DNA of 64,000 bases from Bacteroides sp. CAG:1076. GTDB lineage: Bacteria; Bacteroidota; Bacteroidia; Bacteroidales; Bacteroidaceae. The DNA lies in assembly GCA_000436795.1 (NCBI GenBank), contig HF993287.1, positions 1 to 64,000 of the forward strand, read 5' to 3'. A program made the position numbers and the translations under genes. The notes below the pieces were generated by a model. That model saw nothing but the letters and a program-made list of their open reading frames with translations, did not search any database and had not been told where the DNA came from. Within the stretch, counting starts at the first letter, position 1. The number at the start of each line of letters is the position of its first letter. This document shows, in pieces, positions 46,772 through 55,682 of this stretch.

Positions 46772-47590
46772 TTAAAGCATGATCTTTTCCAGATCATCGG
46801 GGACGTACACATTTCCCGAAAACTCCTGTCGGGCTTCGGCAGTATAGCGCTCTTTACGTGTAGCGAGTGTCTTGTCTTCGGTGTGATACAGCAGCAGATT
46901 CTTTACATCGAGTGATGAAGCAAGTCGTCCGGCATCGAGGGCAGTGCTGTGATGCTTTTCGTAAGGCTTGAAGCGTTCACGGTCGTCGTACAGACAGAAA
47001 GCCTCGCACAGCAGCCAGTCGGCTCCTGCCACATAGTCGTGGTTCAGTTCATTGTACGGCTCGTCGCCCAGACAAACCAGCTTTTTTCCGTCGGGCAGTG
47101 TCGTGCGAAACCCATATTGTTTTTCTTTTGTTGAGGCTATGTCGAAACACTGCAAGCTGAATCCTCCGGCTTCGAAGCACATGCCGTCGGTTACGGTGTG
47201 CAGTTCGATACCCTTTCCCAGTCGTGCCACAATTTTGGCAGGCAGCGTCATGCGGCAAATCCAGTCGAGTACCTGTATCGCCTTGTCGTGTCCATATACA
47301 TGAAAGGTACCTTCGTACTTTCCGGCCTGCATGAGTTGCGCAATGACACGCACTACCCATATCGCTCCCAGTATATGATCGGTGTGTGCATGGGTAAGGA
47401 ACATGGCATGAATATCGGTCAACGGTATGCCTGCCTTCTCGAGTTGTACCAGTATACCATTTCCTCCTCCGGCATCTACCAGCAGTGTCTTATCCTGACA
47501 TCTCAGGGCAAAGCAGGTATTATAGCATCGGGTAACCGCTGCATTGCCGGTTCCCAGCATGACAAGTTCTGTAGTTTCGTTTGGTTTCAT
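46772..47590 (-). CDS. Metallo-beta-lactamase-fold hydrolase (RNase Z-like)
   Basis: 272 residues from the ATG at 47590; the alternative TTG at 47617 lies inside the proS terminator T-run. The metal-binding motif is THAHTDHILG (about 71-80), with LLVDAGGG before it and further ligands in CLGDEPYNE and YEKHHSTALDAGRLA. The fold and motif order are those of RNase Z/ElaC-like proteins, but the exosite arm of true tRNase Z is not evident. It may process tRNA 3' ends or another phosphodiester. Length is somewhat short for RNase Z, so the narrower label is avoided. Confidence 0.85.
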   Translation of the reverse strand: MKPNETTELVMLGTGNAAVTRCYNTCFALRCQDKTLLVDAGGGNGILVQLEKAGIPLTDIHAMFLTHAHTDHILGAIWVVRVIAQLMQAGKYEGTFHVYGHDKAIQVLDWICRMTLPAKIVARLGKGIELHTVTDGMCFEAGGFSLQCFDIASTKEKQYGFRTTLPDGKKLVCLGDEPYNELNHDYVAGADWLLCEAFCLYDDRERFKPYEKHHSTALDAGRLASSLDVKNLLLYHTEDKTLATRKERYTAEARQEFSGNVYVPDDLEKIML

Positions 47591-47622
47591 AAGTTCTTCA
47601 TTGAATGATTGCGACAAAAAAA

Positions 47623-47669
47623 GAGCAACAACTATCGGCCCCTTCCGGTTGGCGCAATACTTGTTGCTC
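47623..47669 (-). terminator. Terminator of proS
   Basis: The stem GAGCAACAA / TTGTTGCTC (- strand) is followed by eight T residues. It lies 31 nt after the proS stop. Confidence 0.82.
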
Positions 47670-47699
47670 CGAATTATGATAAAATCGATTTACTCAGTA

Positions 47700-49190
47700 T
47701 TAATATGCGCGTGCAAACAATACGCGGCGAGCCGACGGTTTACCAGTTACCATATCTACGCCCGGAGTAAGACTTTCCTCGTCTGCTTCGAACGGAATAC
47801 AGCGGATAGTAGCCTTTGTTTCTTCCTTGATACGTTCTTCTGTTTCGGTTGTTCCGTCCCAGTGAGCCAGGATAAATCCACCTTTTTCAATCTGTTCCTT
47901 GAATTCATCGTAAGTATCAACCTTCACGATATGTTCGTTGCGGTACTTCAATGCTTTCTGATAGATATTTGCCTGTATTTCTTCAAGCAGATTCTTTACA
48001 TATTCTTCGATGCCTTCGCAAGAACGGGTTTCCTTTTCCAGTGTATCGCGGCGCATGATTTCCATGGTATTGTTTTCCAGGTCGCGTCCTCCCATTACCA
48101 GACGTACAGGAACACCCTTCAGTTCGTAATCGGCGAACTTGAATCCCGGACGTTTGTTGTCGGCATTGTCATATTTTACAGAGATACCCATTCCGCGCAA
48201 CTTGGCAACAATTCCTTCTACCTTTGCGTCGATTTGTTTCAACTGTTCGTCGTTCTTGTAAATCGGAACGATAACTACCTGTATAGGAGCCAAGTGTGGA
48301 GGAAGAACCAGACCGTTGTCGTCGGAGTGAGTCATGATAAGCGCACCCATCAGACGAGTAGAAACACCCCATGAAGTAGCCCATACATAATCCAATTTGT
48401 TGTTCTTGTCGACAAACTGTACGTTGAATGCCTTGGCAAAGTTCTGTCCCAGGAAGTGAGAAGTACCGCACTGCAGTGCTTTTCCGTCCTGCATCAGTCC
48501 TTCGATAGTATATGTATCGAGTGCTCCGGCAAAACGTTCGTTCGGCGATTTTACACCTTTTACAACAGGTACTGCCATGTACTTTTCAGCAAAGTCGCCA
48601 TATACGTGCAGCATCTTCTGAGCTTCAGCTTCAGCTTCTTCGCGAGTAGCGTGTGCAGTATGTCCCTCCTGCCACAAGAATTCGGCCGTACGCAGGAACA
48701 GACGTGTACGCATTTCCCAACGTACTACGTTAGCCCACTGGTTACACAAGATAGGCAGATCACGGTATGAGTTGATCCAGTTTTTATATGTACTCCAGAT
48801 AATAGTTTCAGAAGTAGGGCGGATAATCAGTTCTTCTTCCAGTTTAGCGGCAGGGTCGACGATAACTCCCGAACCGTCTTCTGCATTTTTCAAACGGTAG
48901 TGAGTAACTACGGCACATTCCTTGGCAAAACCTTCAACATGTTCTGCCTCACGGCTCAGGTATGATTTCGGAATCAGCAACGGAAAGTATGCGTTTACGT
49001 GTCCGGTTGCCTTGAACATATCGTCCAGTATGCGTTGCATCTTTTCCCAGATAGCGTATCCGTAAGGTTTGATAACCATACATCCACGTACCGGTGACTG
49101 CTCAGCCAGGTCGGCTTTTACTACCAGGTCATTATACCACTGTGAATAGTTCTCACTTCTTTTGGTGAGTTCTTTTAATTCTTTTGCCAT
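47700..49190 (-). CDS. proS: Prolyl-tRNA synthetase (archaeal/eukaryotic-like short form)
   Basis: 496 residues. A class II synthetase: motif 2 is near [22 protein letters not shown] and motif 3 near [21 protein letters not shown] (read in parts); RPTSETIIW is the proline-site signature. It lacks the editing insertion of E. coli-type ProS and ends with the family's characteristic C-terminal Tyr ([10 protein letters not shown]). It charges tRNA-Pro. TAATTTTG at 49241-49234 (- strand) is a possible -7 box, with TTTG 23 nt further upstream, slightly long. Monocistronic. Confidence 0.95.
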   Translation of the reverse strand: MAKELKELTKRSENYSQWYNDLVVKADLAEQSPVRGCMVIKPYGYAIWEKMQRILDDMFKATGHVNAYFPLLIPKSYLSREAEHVEGFAKECAVVTHYRLKNAEDGSGVIVDPAAKLEEELIIRPTSETIIWSTYKNWINSYRDLPILCNQWANVVRWEMRTRLFLRTAEFLWQEGHTAHATREEAEAEAQKMLHVYGDFAEKYMAVPVVKGVKSPNERFAGALDTYTIEGLMQDGKALQCGTSHFLGQNFAKAFNVQFVDKNNKLDYVWATSWGVSTRLMGALIMTHSDDNGLVLPPHLAPIQVVIVPIYKNDEQLKQIDAKVEGIVAKLRGMGISVKYDNADNKRPGFKFADYELKGVPVRLVMGGRDLENNTMEIMRRDTLEKETRSCEGIEEYVKNLLEEIQANIYQKALKYRNEHIVKVDTYDEFKEQIEKGGFILAHWDGTTETEERIKEETKATIRCIPFEADEESLTPGVDMVTGKPSARRVLFARAY

Positions 49191-49300
49191 AATTTATGTT
49201 GTTATTGTCTTTATAATCGTTTGTTCGAAGTTGCAAAATTAGTAAAAAAGCCGTTGATAGCCTACAAATGTGGCATTCATTTCAGCAGCAAACTACGTTT

Positions 49301-50452
49301 TTAGTGCTGATAATCGAAATACCACCAGTAAGTATCGCCAAATTCCCTACGCATTTTGTTGCGCTCTTCTATTTCCGATGTGAAGTCTTTACGACGTATC
49401 TTGTAGTCGGTATAGCGCTGAATCATTGCACTGTCCGTTATCTGAATGGGATAATCGGGATGACGGTCACGATATATCAGCATCGCTTCCTTATAGTAAC
49501 GTGCGAAATCTTCATCGGGCTCACAAAAGTCTGTTATCGCTCCGGCAAATGCATCGACTTGCTTTTCGAGCAGCAAGGCTGAGAGGTAATAATCGAGCGA
49601 GGTCGATTTTCCGGTTCCTTTGTAGCAGATGTTACGCAGGAATACCATACGGTCTTCCCCGTTATACGGACGAGCTCCCAGCAGATAGTAAATTGAGTCG
49701 TTGGTATAGCGGAGAACTGTAGACGAATCGTTAGCAAAAAACAACCCGTCGGTCTTGTAATATTGTGGATATTCGAAAAGTTTTTCACCTAAAGTTCCGG
49801 CGTGTGACATGGCTATGCTACGCAGCACGGTAAGCGTACGACTTGCCTCGACGGAGTGTTTTCCTATATTCAGTACCTCATTGTACTGGTGGGTGCGCAG
49901 ATAATGCTCGGCTTGCAGTTCCCGGTGAAAAGTACGATTGCTGTTGCCTATCAAAACAGTCATGATAATGAGCAGCAGCAATATAATAAGATTACTGTTC
50001 ATCAAAGCAGTCGGACTGCTTTCCACATTCAACTGTACGCGGAACACTCTTCTTAACCAAAAGGCAAGCAGGAAATAAACCAGCAGCACAACGGGCAGCA
50101 GCCATCCCCATGGGGTGTGATAATCGTGCATATAGATGGTTCTGCCTACAGCGGTAAGTACCCCCAGAATAAGGCAGGACGGGAAGTATGACAGAGCACG
50201 TACCTCTCCTTTCAATCCGAGCAGGCTGTTTACTCCCCAGCGCAAAAGAACCAGTATCAGGGTAATGATAATGGCGCTTGGCAGAGGGGCAAAATGAGTC
50301 TTGCCATGGGCCAGCGAAAAATGTAGGGCTTCCAGTACATCGCACTGAAATACATAAAGATAGATAAAACTGAAAATGGAAAAAAGAAAGCCGCACACGA
50401 CGGTCTGTATGCGTGCGGCTTTCTTGTAGTTTTTATGGATATATTCATTCAT
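49301..50452 (-). CDS. Polytopic membrane protein, DUF6057-like
   Basis: 383 residues. Five membrane helices lie in the first half (about 17-37, 58-76, 88-104, 115-134, 152-168), followed by a soluble alpha-helical part with TPR-like helix pairs (HYLRTHQYNEVLNIGKHSVE). It looks like Bacteroides proteins called DUF6057, though the name is from memory. The start is 5 nt after the glgB stop. A terminator-like hairpin (50386-50423) lies inside codons about 10-23, which is unusual. Role unknown. Confidence 0.8.
   Translation of the reverse strand: MNEYIHKNYKKAARIQTVVCGFLFSIFSFIYLYVFQCDVLEALHFSLAHGKTHFAPLPSAIIITLILVLLRWGVNSLLGLKGEVRALSYFPSCLILGVLTAVGRTIYMHDYHTPWGWLLPVVLLVYFLLAFWLRRVFRVQLNVESSPTALMNSNLIILLLLIIMTVLIGNSNRTFHRELQAEHYLRTHQYNEVLNIGKHSVEASRTLTVLRSIAMSHAGTLGEKLFEYPQYYKTDGLFFANDSSTVLRYTNDSIYYLLGARPYNGEDRMVFLRNICYKGTGKSTSLDYYLSALLLEKQVDAFAGAITDFCEPDEDFARYYKEAMLIYRDRHPDYPIQITDSAMIQRYTDYKIRRKDFTSEIEERNKMRREFGDTYWWYFDYQH
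50381..50423 (-). terminator. Terminator-like hairpin inside the start of the DUF6057-like gene
   Basis: On the - strand, a perfect 11-bp stem GAAAGCCGCAC / GTGCGGCTTTC with a 16-nt loop is followed by TTTTTTCC. It begins 29 nt inside the reading frame. It could end the glgB transcript unless ribosomes starting at 50452 melt it. Confidence 0.65.
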
Positions 50453-50457
50453 AAATA

Positions 50458-52467
50458 TTACTTCTGGCGTTTCAACACTACTGCCGAACGGGCAGGTATA
50501 TACAATTTAAGCCATTCTTTCTTTTCCTTTGCATACAACGGATCGGCACATGTGAAATGGGCTATGGTATCGTCTGCGAATCCGAATCCGCCGAATGCTT
50601 TATTGTCTGTATTCAGAACAACACGGTATTCGCCGCGCGGAACAAGGAATCCGTAATCGGTAAACGAACGGGTCGGGCTGAAGTTAAATACAAAAATCAG
50701 GTCTTTCCGGCGATATGCCAATACCTGGTCGCCGTCGTTGTGCCAGATTTCTACCACATCGGTCTTTTGTATATTCTTGACTCCCTCGATCAGGTGTACC
50801 ATTGCATTGTCGAAATCACCTAAATAGTGATAACATAAGTCCTTATCATCTACCAGATGCCACTGACGACGAGCGTATTTGTACGACCATCCGTTGCCTT
50901 CACGCGGGAAGTCAATCCATTCAGGATGTCCGAATTCATTTCCCATGAAGTTCAGGTAACCACCGTTAATGGTAGAAGCCGTAAGCAGACGGATCATCTT
51001 ATGCAGGGCTATACCACGCTGTACAACGCCGTTTTCATCTCCTTTCTTGAAGTGCCAGTACATATCGGCATCTATCAGACGGAAAATAATGGTCTTGTCG
51101 CCTACCAGAGCCTGGTCATGGCTTTCGCAGTAAGAAATGGTCTTTTCATCCTTGCGGCGGTTGGTTACTTCCCAGAACATGCTGGACGGTTTCCAGTCTT
51201 CATCGCGGCGTTCCTTGATAATCTTAATCCAATAATCCGGAATGTTCATTGCCATACGGTAGTCGAAGCCGTATCCACCGTCGTTGAATGGAGCTGCAAG
51301 TCCCGGCATACCGGAAACTTCTTCGGCAATGGTAATGGCACGAGGATTGACCTGATGAATCAGCTTGTTGGCAAGTGTCAGATAGCAGATTGCATTGTCG
51401 TCTTCATGTCCGTTGAAATAGTCGCCATAATTACAGAAAGCCTCTCCCAGTCCGTGACTGTAATAAAGCATGGAAGTCACACCGTCGAAGCGGAATCCAT
51501 CGAAATGGAATTCTTCCAGCCAGTATTTGCAGTTGGAAAGCAGGAAATGAATGACCTCGTTCTTTCCATAATCGAAGCACAAAGAGTCCCATGCCGGATG
51601 TTCGCGGCGTTCTCCCTGATAGAAATACTGGCAAGGATCACCGGCAAAGTTGCCCAATCCTTCTATTTCGTTCTTTACGGCATGTGAATGAACGATATCC
51701 ATAATGACGGCAATACCCATTTGATGAGCTGTATCGATGAGCTGTTTCAGTTCTTCGGGCGTTCCGAATCGGGATGACGGAGCAAAGAAACTTGAAACAT
51801 GATATCCGAAACTGCCATAATACGGATGTTCCTGAATAGCCATAATCTGAATGCAGTTATAGCCATCTTTGGCCACACGCGGAAGAATATTTTCGCGGAA
51901 CTCGTTGTATGTACCAACTTTCTCTGCATCTTGTGCCATACCGATGTGGCATTCATAAATCATCAGAGGAGAAACATTTGGTACGAATACCTTTTTCTTG
52001 AATTTATAAGGTTTTCCAGGGTTCCATACCTGCGCGCTGAAAATCTTGGTCTGGTCATCTTGAACGACACGTGTTGCCCATGCAGGAATACGTTCTCCGC
52101 ATCCACCTTCCCAATAGACTTTCAACTTATATAAATCACCATGTTTCATGGCATTTTCCCGCAAGTTGATTTCCCAGTTTCCGGTATTTTTTACTCTTTT
52201 CAGCTTGTACTTGGCCTGTTCTTGCCAGCCGTTGAAATCACCAATCAGATAAATTTCTGTGGCATTGGGCGCCCATTCACGGAATGTCCATCCTTTTTCA
52301 GTCCGGTGCAGACCGAAATAAAGGTGTCCTGTAGCGAAGTCGGACAATGTCTTTTTTCCGATTAATTCTTTTTCCTTATCGATGGCATGCTGATGTCTGC
52401 CAGTGATAGCCTCTTTATAGGGCTCCAGCCAAGGATCATTTTTAATGATGTTCAATACTTCATCCAT
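50458..52467 (-). CDS. glgB: 1,4-alpha-glucan branching enzyme GlgB
   Basis: 669 residues of GH13 (eukaryote-like GH13_8 group). A CBM48 domain (about 40-130, FREWAPNATEIYLIGDFNGW) precedes the catalytic barrel with IVHSHAV, nucleophile Asp near 327 in FRFDGVTSM, general acid Glu near 380 in IAEEVSG, and ESHDQAL. It makes alpha-1,6 branches in glycogen. Length and domain order are complete. The upstream neighbour (YhcH family) is 15 nt away in the same direction. No glgA or glgP is in the window. Confidence 0.95.
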   Translation of the reverse strand: MDEVLNIIKNDPWLEPYKEAITGRHQHAIDKEKELIGKKTLSDFATGHLYFGLHRTEKGWTFREWAPNATEIYLIGDFNGWQEQAKYKLKRVKNTGNWEINLRENAMKHGDLYKLKVYWEGGCGERIPAWATRVVQDDQTKIFSAQVWNPGKPYKFKKKVFVPNVSPLMIYECHIGMAQDAEKVGTYNEFRENILPRVAKDGYNCIQIMAIQEHPYYGSFGYHVSSFFAPSSRFGTPEELKQLIDTAHQMGIAVIMDIVHSHAVKNEIEGLGNFAGDPCQYFYQGERREHPAWDSLCFDYGKNEVIHFLLSNCKYWLEEFHFDGFRFDGVTSMLYYSHGLGEAFCNYGDYFNGHEDDNAICYLTLANKLIHQVNPRAITIAEEVSGMPGLAAPFNDGGYGFDYRMAMNIPDYWIKIIKERRDEDWKPSSMFWEVTNRRKDEKTISYCESHDQALVGDKTIIFRLIDADMYWHFKKGDENGVVQRGIALHKMIRLLTASTINGGYLNFMGNEFGHPEWIDFPREGNGWSYKYARRQWHLVDDKDLCYHYLGDFDNAMVHLIEGVKNIQKTDVVEIWHNDGDQVLAYRRKDLIFVFNFSPTRSFTDYGFLVPRGEYRVVLNTDNKAFGGFGFADDTIAHFTCADPLYAKEKKEWLKLYIPARSAVVLKRQK

Positions 52468-52482
52468 AGTATTAGAGTTTTA

Positions 52483-52926
52483 TTAATGTACCCGAACTTT
52501 TACTATGACTTTTTTTACCCCGTCGGGTGTCACGCCAGGAGCGTGTCCGTCTTGTGGGAAAAATATAGCAAACATGCCCGGAGTTATAGTCAGATAATCT
52601 TTAGCCAATCCTTTATAGAAAGTGATGTCCTTTTCTGCATTATATGCTTCCTCCGGCAGGTCAGTGCGAGGAGTATATCCCATAACCTCAACTCCAGACA
52701 ATGGAATCTGAATATCAATAAACTGATTATGAGTTTCCAGTTTGGCTTCTTCTTTGGTCTTTGGTTTTGTCTGTGAGAAGTTAACCATCAGCTCACCTTC
52801 CTTTAACGTAATCTTACCGATTTCATGTGCATCTAAGTCGGTAGCTTTCAGAAATTCTACGGCTTGTGCAAACAAAGGATTCAGAGAAACATATTTCTCA
52901 AGATTTTCTAATTTATCTACAACCAT
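52483..52926 (-). CDS. YhcH/YjgK/YiaL family (DUF386) protein
   Basis: 147 residues covering the whole DUF386 cupin-like domain: MVNFSQTKPKTKEEAKLETHNQFIDIQIPLSG (read in parts), then FFPQDGHAPGV, where His and Asp are the family's conserved putative ligands. Members of the family are linked to sugar-acid or sialic-acid and beta-galactoside metabolism as small accessory proteins, possibly mutarotases or isomerases; the activity here is unknown. It is co-directional with glgB (15-nt gap) and probably co-transcribed. Confidence 0.88.
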   Translation of the reverse strand: MVVDKLENLEKYVSLNPLFAQAVEFLKATDLDAHEIGKITLKEGELMVNFSQTKPKTKEEAKLETHNQFIDIQIPLSGVEVMGYTPRTDLPEEAYNAEKDITFYKGLAKDYLTITPGMFAIFFPQDGHAPGVTPDGVKKVIVKVRVH

Positions 52927-52970
52927 AGTAGTAATATTTATTTGTGATTTTGTTTTTTTATATCATCTTA

Positions 52971-53636
52971 TTATTCGAAGTCGTCAATTGTATAATTCGT
53001 GAAATCTGCAAAACGTTTCAGTTGCATGAAAACAGTTGTGATTTCGTCCATAAAATGAGGATTGTCGAAAAATGAATCAGGAATGTAATAAGCGACTGTA
53101 TAATCTTTACATTTTATATAGTCCGGATATGGAAAATCCTTTGGGAAGCCTTTGGGTAAGGTCTTCAGGTGACTCTCTCCTATTATGGGAAAATACTTTT
53201 TGAAAGCAGGATCTTCCACGATTGAACGGTATTCATCAATATTGTCGACTACTGACTGGCGGACAGCTTTCAGCATATTCGACGGCATACACCAGCTTCC
53301 TCCTGCCAGCATACAGTGACCCGGCTCCAGATGTATATAGTATCCGCAATGGTTTGATTTCTTTCCCCGGGAGTTTATATATCCCCCCATATGATTTTTG
53401 TAGGGAGATTTATCCGCCGAGAAACGGATATCCCGATAGATTCGGTAGGTACAGTCATGGGGACGAACATGCGAAACACTTTCATCGAATAACGAGATAC
53501 GTGCTATAATGGTGGCAAGCAGATCTTCAAAGCAGCTTTGCACATGTTGATATTCGGCTTTGTGTTCCTGAAACCATTCACGGGTATTATTCTCTGACAA
53601 GCGTTTCAGAAAATCTAAAATTTCTGGTATATTCAT
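52971..53636 (-). CDS. DUF2461 domain-containing protein
   Basis: 221 residues of the DUF2461 (TIGR02453) family: FLKRLSENNTREWFQEHKAEY at the start, RIYRDIRFSADKSPYKNHMGGYI (central conserved block, read in parts) and GYYIHLEPGHCMLAGGSW. The start is MNIPEILDFL (53636), 11 residues after the first possible codon. It has no signal peptide. Function is unknown. Spacing of 44 nt to the next gene would allow co-transcription with yhcH-glgB. Confidence 0.88.
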   Translation of the reverse strand: MNIPEILDFLKRLSENNTREWFQEHKAEYQHVQSCFEDLLATIIARISLFDESVSHVRPHDCTYRIYRDIRFSADKSPYKNHMGGYINSRGKKSNHCGYYIHLEPGHCMLAGGSWCMPSNMLKAVRQSVVDNIDEYRSIVEDPAFKKYFPIIGESHLKTLPKGFPKDFPYPDYIKCKDYTVAYYIPDSFFDNPHFMDEITTVFMQLKRFADFTNYTIDDFE

Positions 53637-53705
53637 GTCCTTATCCCTTTTTGTAACACAAACATACAAAATATATTTTGATAAACCGAATAAAACGTAA
53701 GTATT

Positions 53706-54494
53706 TTATAGGTTATCAATTATATTCAACAAATTCTGATGTATCTTTCCATTGGAAGCCAGTACCTGTGAGCCGGAGTAAAAAGAATCTCCTCCCTCGA
53801 AATCGGTAACCTTACCTCCAGCGTTTTGCAGAATGATGGTGCCCGCTGCAATATCCCATGGTCCGATGAAAGCTTCAATACGGGCTTCGAACCGACCGGC
53901 TGCCACGTAACACAACTCTGCTGCGGCGGCTCCAAGCAATCGCAATCCTGCAACATTTCCATAAAGATTGTTTACCAGATGCAATGCCATAGGCTTGTAT
54001 GCGTCGGAAGCATACGGGAAGCCAAGTGCTATAAACGAATCATCGAGGCACGATACTGATGATACATGTATTTCTCTGCCGTTAAGATAGGATGGAGCAC
54101 CTTTATAAGTCCAAAAACATTCATCCCGGCAAATCTCGTATACCACGCCTATCAATAATTCTTTTTTACTTCTTAAGGCAATGCTTACGCAGTAAGGAGC
54201 ATTATCGTGAATAAAGTTTGTGGTTCCGTCCAGCGGATCGACCAGCCAGCAATATTCTTCATCGGAGAGACTACCGCTACCCTCTTCTGCAATAAAACCT
54301 GCTTCAGGGAGCAATCCCTTCAAGCAGGTTACAATTCTTTTCTCAGATTCCTTATCTACATACGACACATAGTCGTGTGCATGCTTTTTCTCTACCGCTT
54401 CGCGATGAAATTTCTTCCTTTCATCGCGGATGAAACTTCCGGCTTCTACCGCAAGAGCACGTACTTTATCTGTGAGTTCTGATAAATCTAACAT
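53706..54494 (-). CDS. Inositol monophosphatase family protein
   Basis: 262 residues. All family motifs are present: EEGSG (metal-binding Glu pair), the signature DPLDGTTNF, and the C-terminal GPWDIAAG. It is a Mg-dependent sugar- or inositol-phosphate phosphatase; other members act on fructose-1,6-bisphosphate or PAP, so the substrate is uncertain. The start codon overlaps the stop of the MORN gene (TAATG), so translation is probably coupled. Confidence 0.93.
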   Translation of the reverse strand: MLDLSELTDKVRALAVEAGSFIRDERKKFHREAVEKKHAHDYVSYVDKESEKRIVTCLKGLLPEAGFIAEEGSGSLSDEEYCWLVDPLDGTTNFIHDNAPYCVSIALRSKKELLIGVVYEICRDECFWTYKGAPSYLNGREIHVSSVSCLDDSFIALGFPYASDAYKPMALHLVNNLYGNVAGLRLLGAAAAELCYVAAGRFEARIEAFIGPWDIAAGTIILQNAGGKVTDFEGGDSFYSGSQVLASNGKIHQNLLNIIDNL

Positions 54495-55615
54495 TATTTT
54501 TTCTCCTCTAAAAGTCTGCCATATCGGAATGTACCCTGACGGATAATTTTTCCGTTGCTGTCTGTTTCTATAAATGGACCGTCTTTCTTTCCCTGTTTGA
54601 AAAAGCCTTCAAAACGAATTCCGTCCTTTGTAACGATAGTACCTTTACCATCTTCTTTGCCTTTTGAGAAATGTCCGGTATAAACAGAGCCATCCTGCAT
54701 GCGCAGAACTCCTTCTCCTTCGGCCATGTTATTCTTCCATTGGCCTTCGTACTCGTCACCGTTTCCCCATTTATAGTGTCCTTTTCCTGAACGTTGGTTT
54801 TTCACCCATTCACCTTCGTATACAGCTCCGTTCTGCCATGTAAAAGTACCGATTCCTTCCTGCCATCCGTTTTTAAACTGACCGACATATTTGTCGCCAT
54901 TAGGATAGACATAAATTCCCTTTCCTGTACGTTCTCCGTCAGCATAGTCGCCTTCGTAACGTTCACCGTTCTGGAAGTAATAAATACCTTTTCCGTGCTG
55001 TACATCCCGAACCCAGTCGCCAATATACTTATCACCATTAGTATAATAAAAAGTACCTTTACCGTGTCGTTCACCATTTTTCCACTCGCCTTCATATTTC
55101 GAGCCGTCCTCCCACGTCATGATACCTTTTCCGTTTTTCAGGTCATTAGTCCATTCACCTTCGTACTTGGCCCCACCCTTCCAGGTATATGTGCCGTGGC
55201 CATTTCGCTTATCTTCGTGCCACATGCCAATATACAAGTCTCCATTATAATAGAACATCGTACCTTCACCTTCCTGAAAGTCGGCATACCACATACCCTC
55301 ATAACGGTTATTATTCATAAAATAATAAGTGCCCTGTCCGTGTTGCTGATCTTGATACCAGTGTCCTACATATTTTTCTCCGTCGCTAAATATATAGGTA
55401 CCTTCTCCTTCACGTTTTCCTTTAACATATTCGCCTTCGTATACATCTCCATTTTTGAAAACCGTTTTTCCCTTTCCGTTTGGACGCTTTCCTTTCAATT
55501 CACCTGTATACTCTGCTCCGTCTTTAAATTTATAATACCCTAACGACATCTGTGCAGAAGCCGACAAGCCTCCAAATGCCATCAGTGCAAATAATAAAAA
55601 TGTATGTCTTGTCAT
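54494..55615 (-). CDS. Exported protein of fourteen MORN repeats
   Basis: 373 residues with a signal peptide (1-21, ending ASA|Q). The rest is about fourteen 23-residue MORN units (typical unit: DVYEGEYVKGKREGEGTYIF), from about residue 28 to 350, with little other sequence. MORN repeats form extended beta-hairpin rods that bind lipids or proteins. It is probably periplasmic or surface-bound. Its stop overlaps the IMPase start by one base. The strand opposite the repeats has long open frames that are artefacts of repeat composition. Confidence 0.9.
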   Translation of the reverse strand: MTRHTFLLFALMAFGGLSASAQMSLGYYKFKDGAEYTGELKGKRPNGKGKTVFKNGDVYEGEYVKGKREGEGTYIFSDGEKYVGHWYQDQQHGQGTYYFMNNNRYEGMWYADFQEGEGTMFYYNGDLYIGMWHEDKRNGHGTYTWKGGAKYEGEWTNDLKNGKGIMTWEDGSKYEGEWKNGERHGKGTFYYTNGDKYIGDWVRDVQHGKGIYYFQNGERYEGDYADGERTGKGIYVYPNGDKYVGQFKNGWQEGIGTFTWQNGAVYEGEWVKNQRSGKGHYKWGNGDEYEGQWKNNMAEGEGVLRMQDGSVYTGHFSKGKEDGKGTIVTKDGIRFEGFFKQGKKDGPFIETDSNGKIIRQGTFRYGRLLEEKK

Positions 55616-55682
55616 TATTTCCTCTTTCGTTTTTATTTAGATGTTCAAAAATAGTGTTTTTAACAGAGAGATTATAAAATCA

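Noticed and set aside
54794-55543. 249-codon open frame on the + strand
   Set aside because: Antisense of the MORN repeats; its apparent repeats come from the real gene's 69-nt unit.
54494-55615. Possible tandem DNA repeat or CRISPR-like array
   Set aside because: The periodicity is at protein level (23-residue MORN units) with divergent DNA and no spacers. No CRISPR array was seen in the window.
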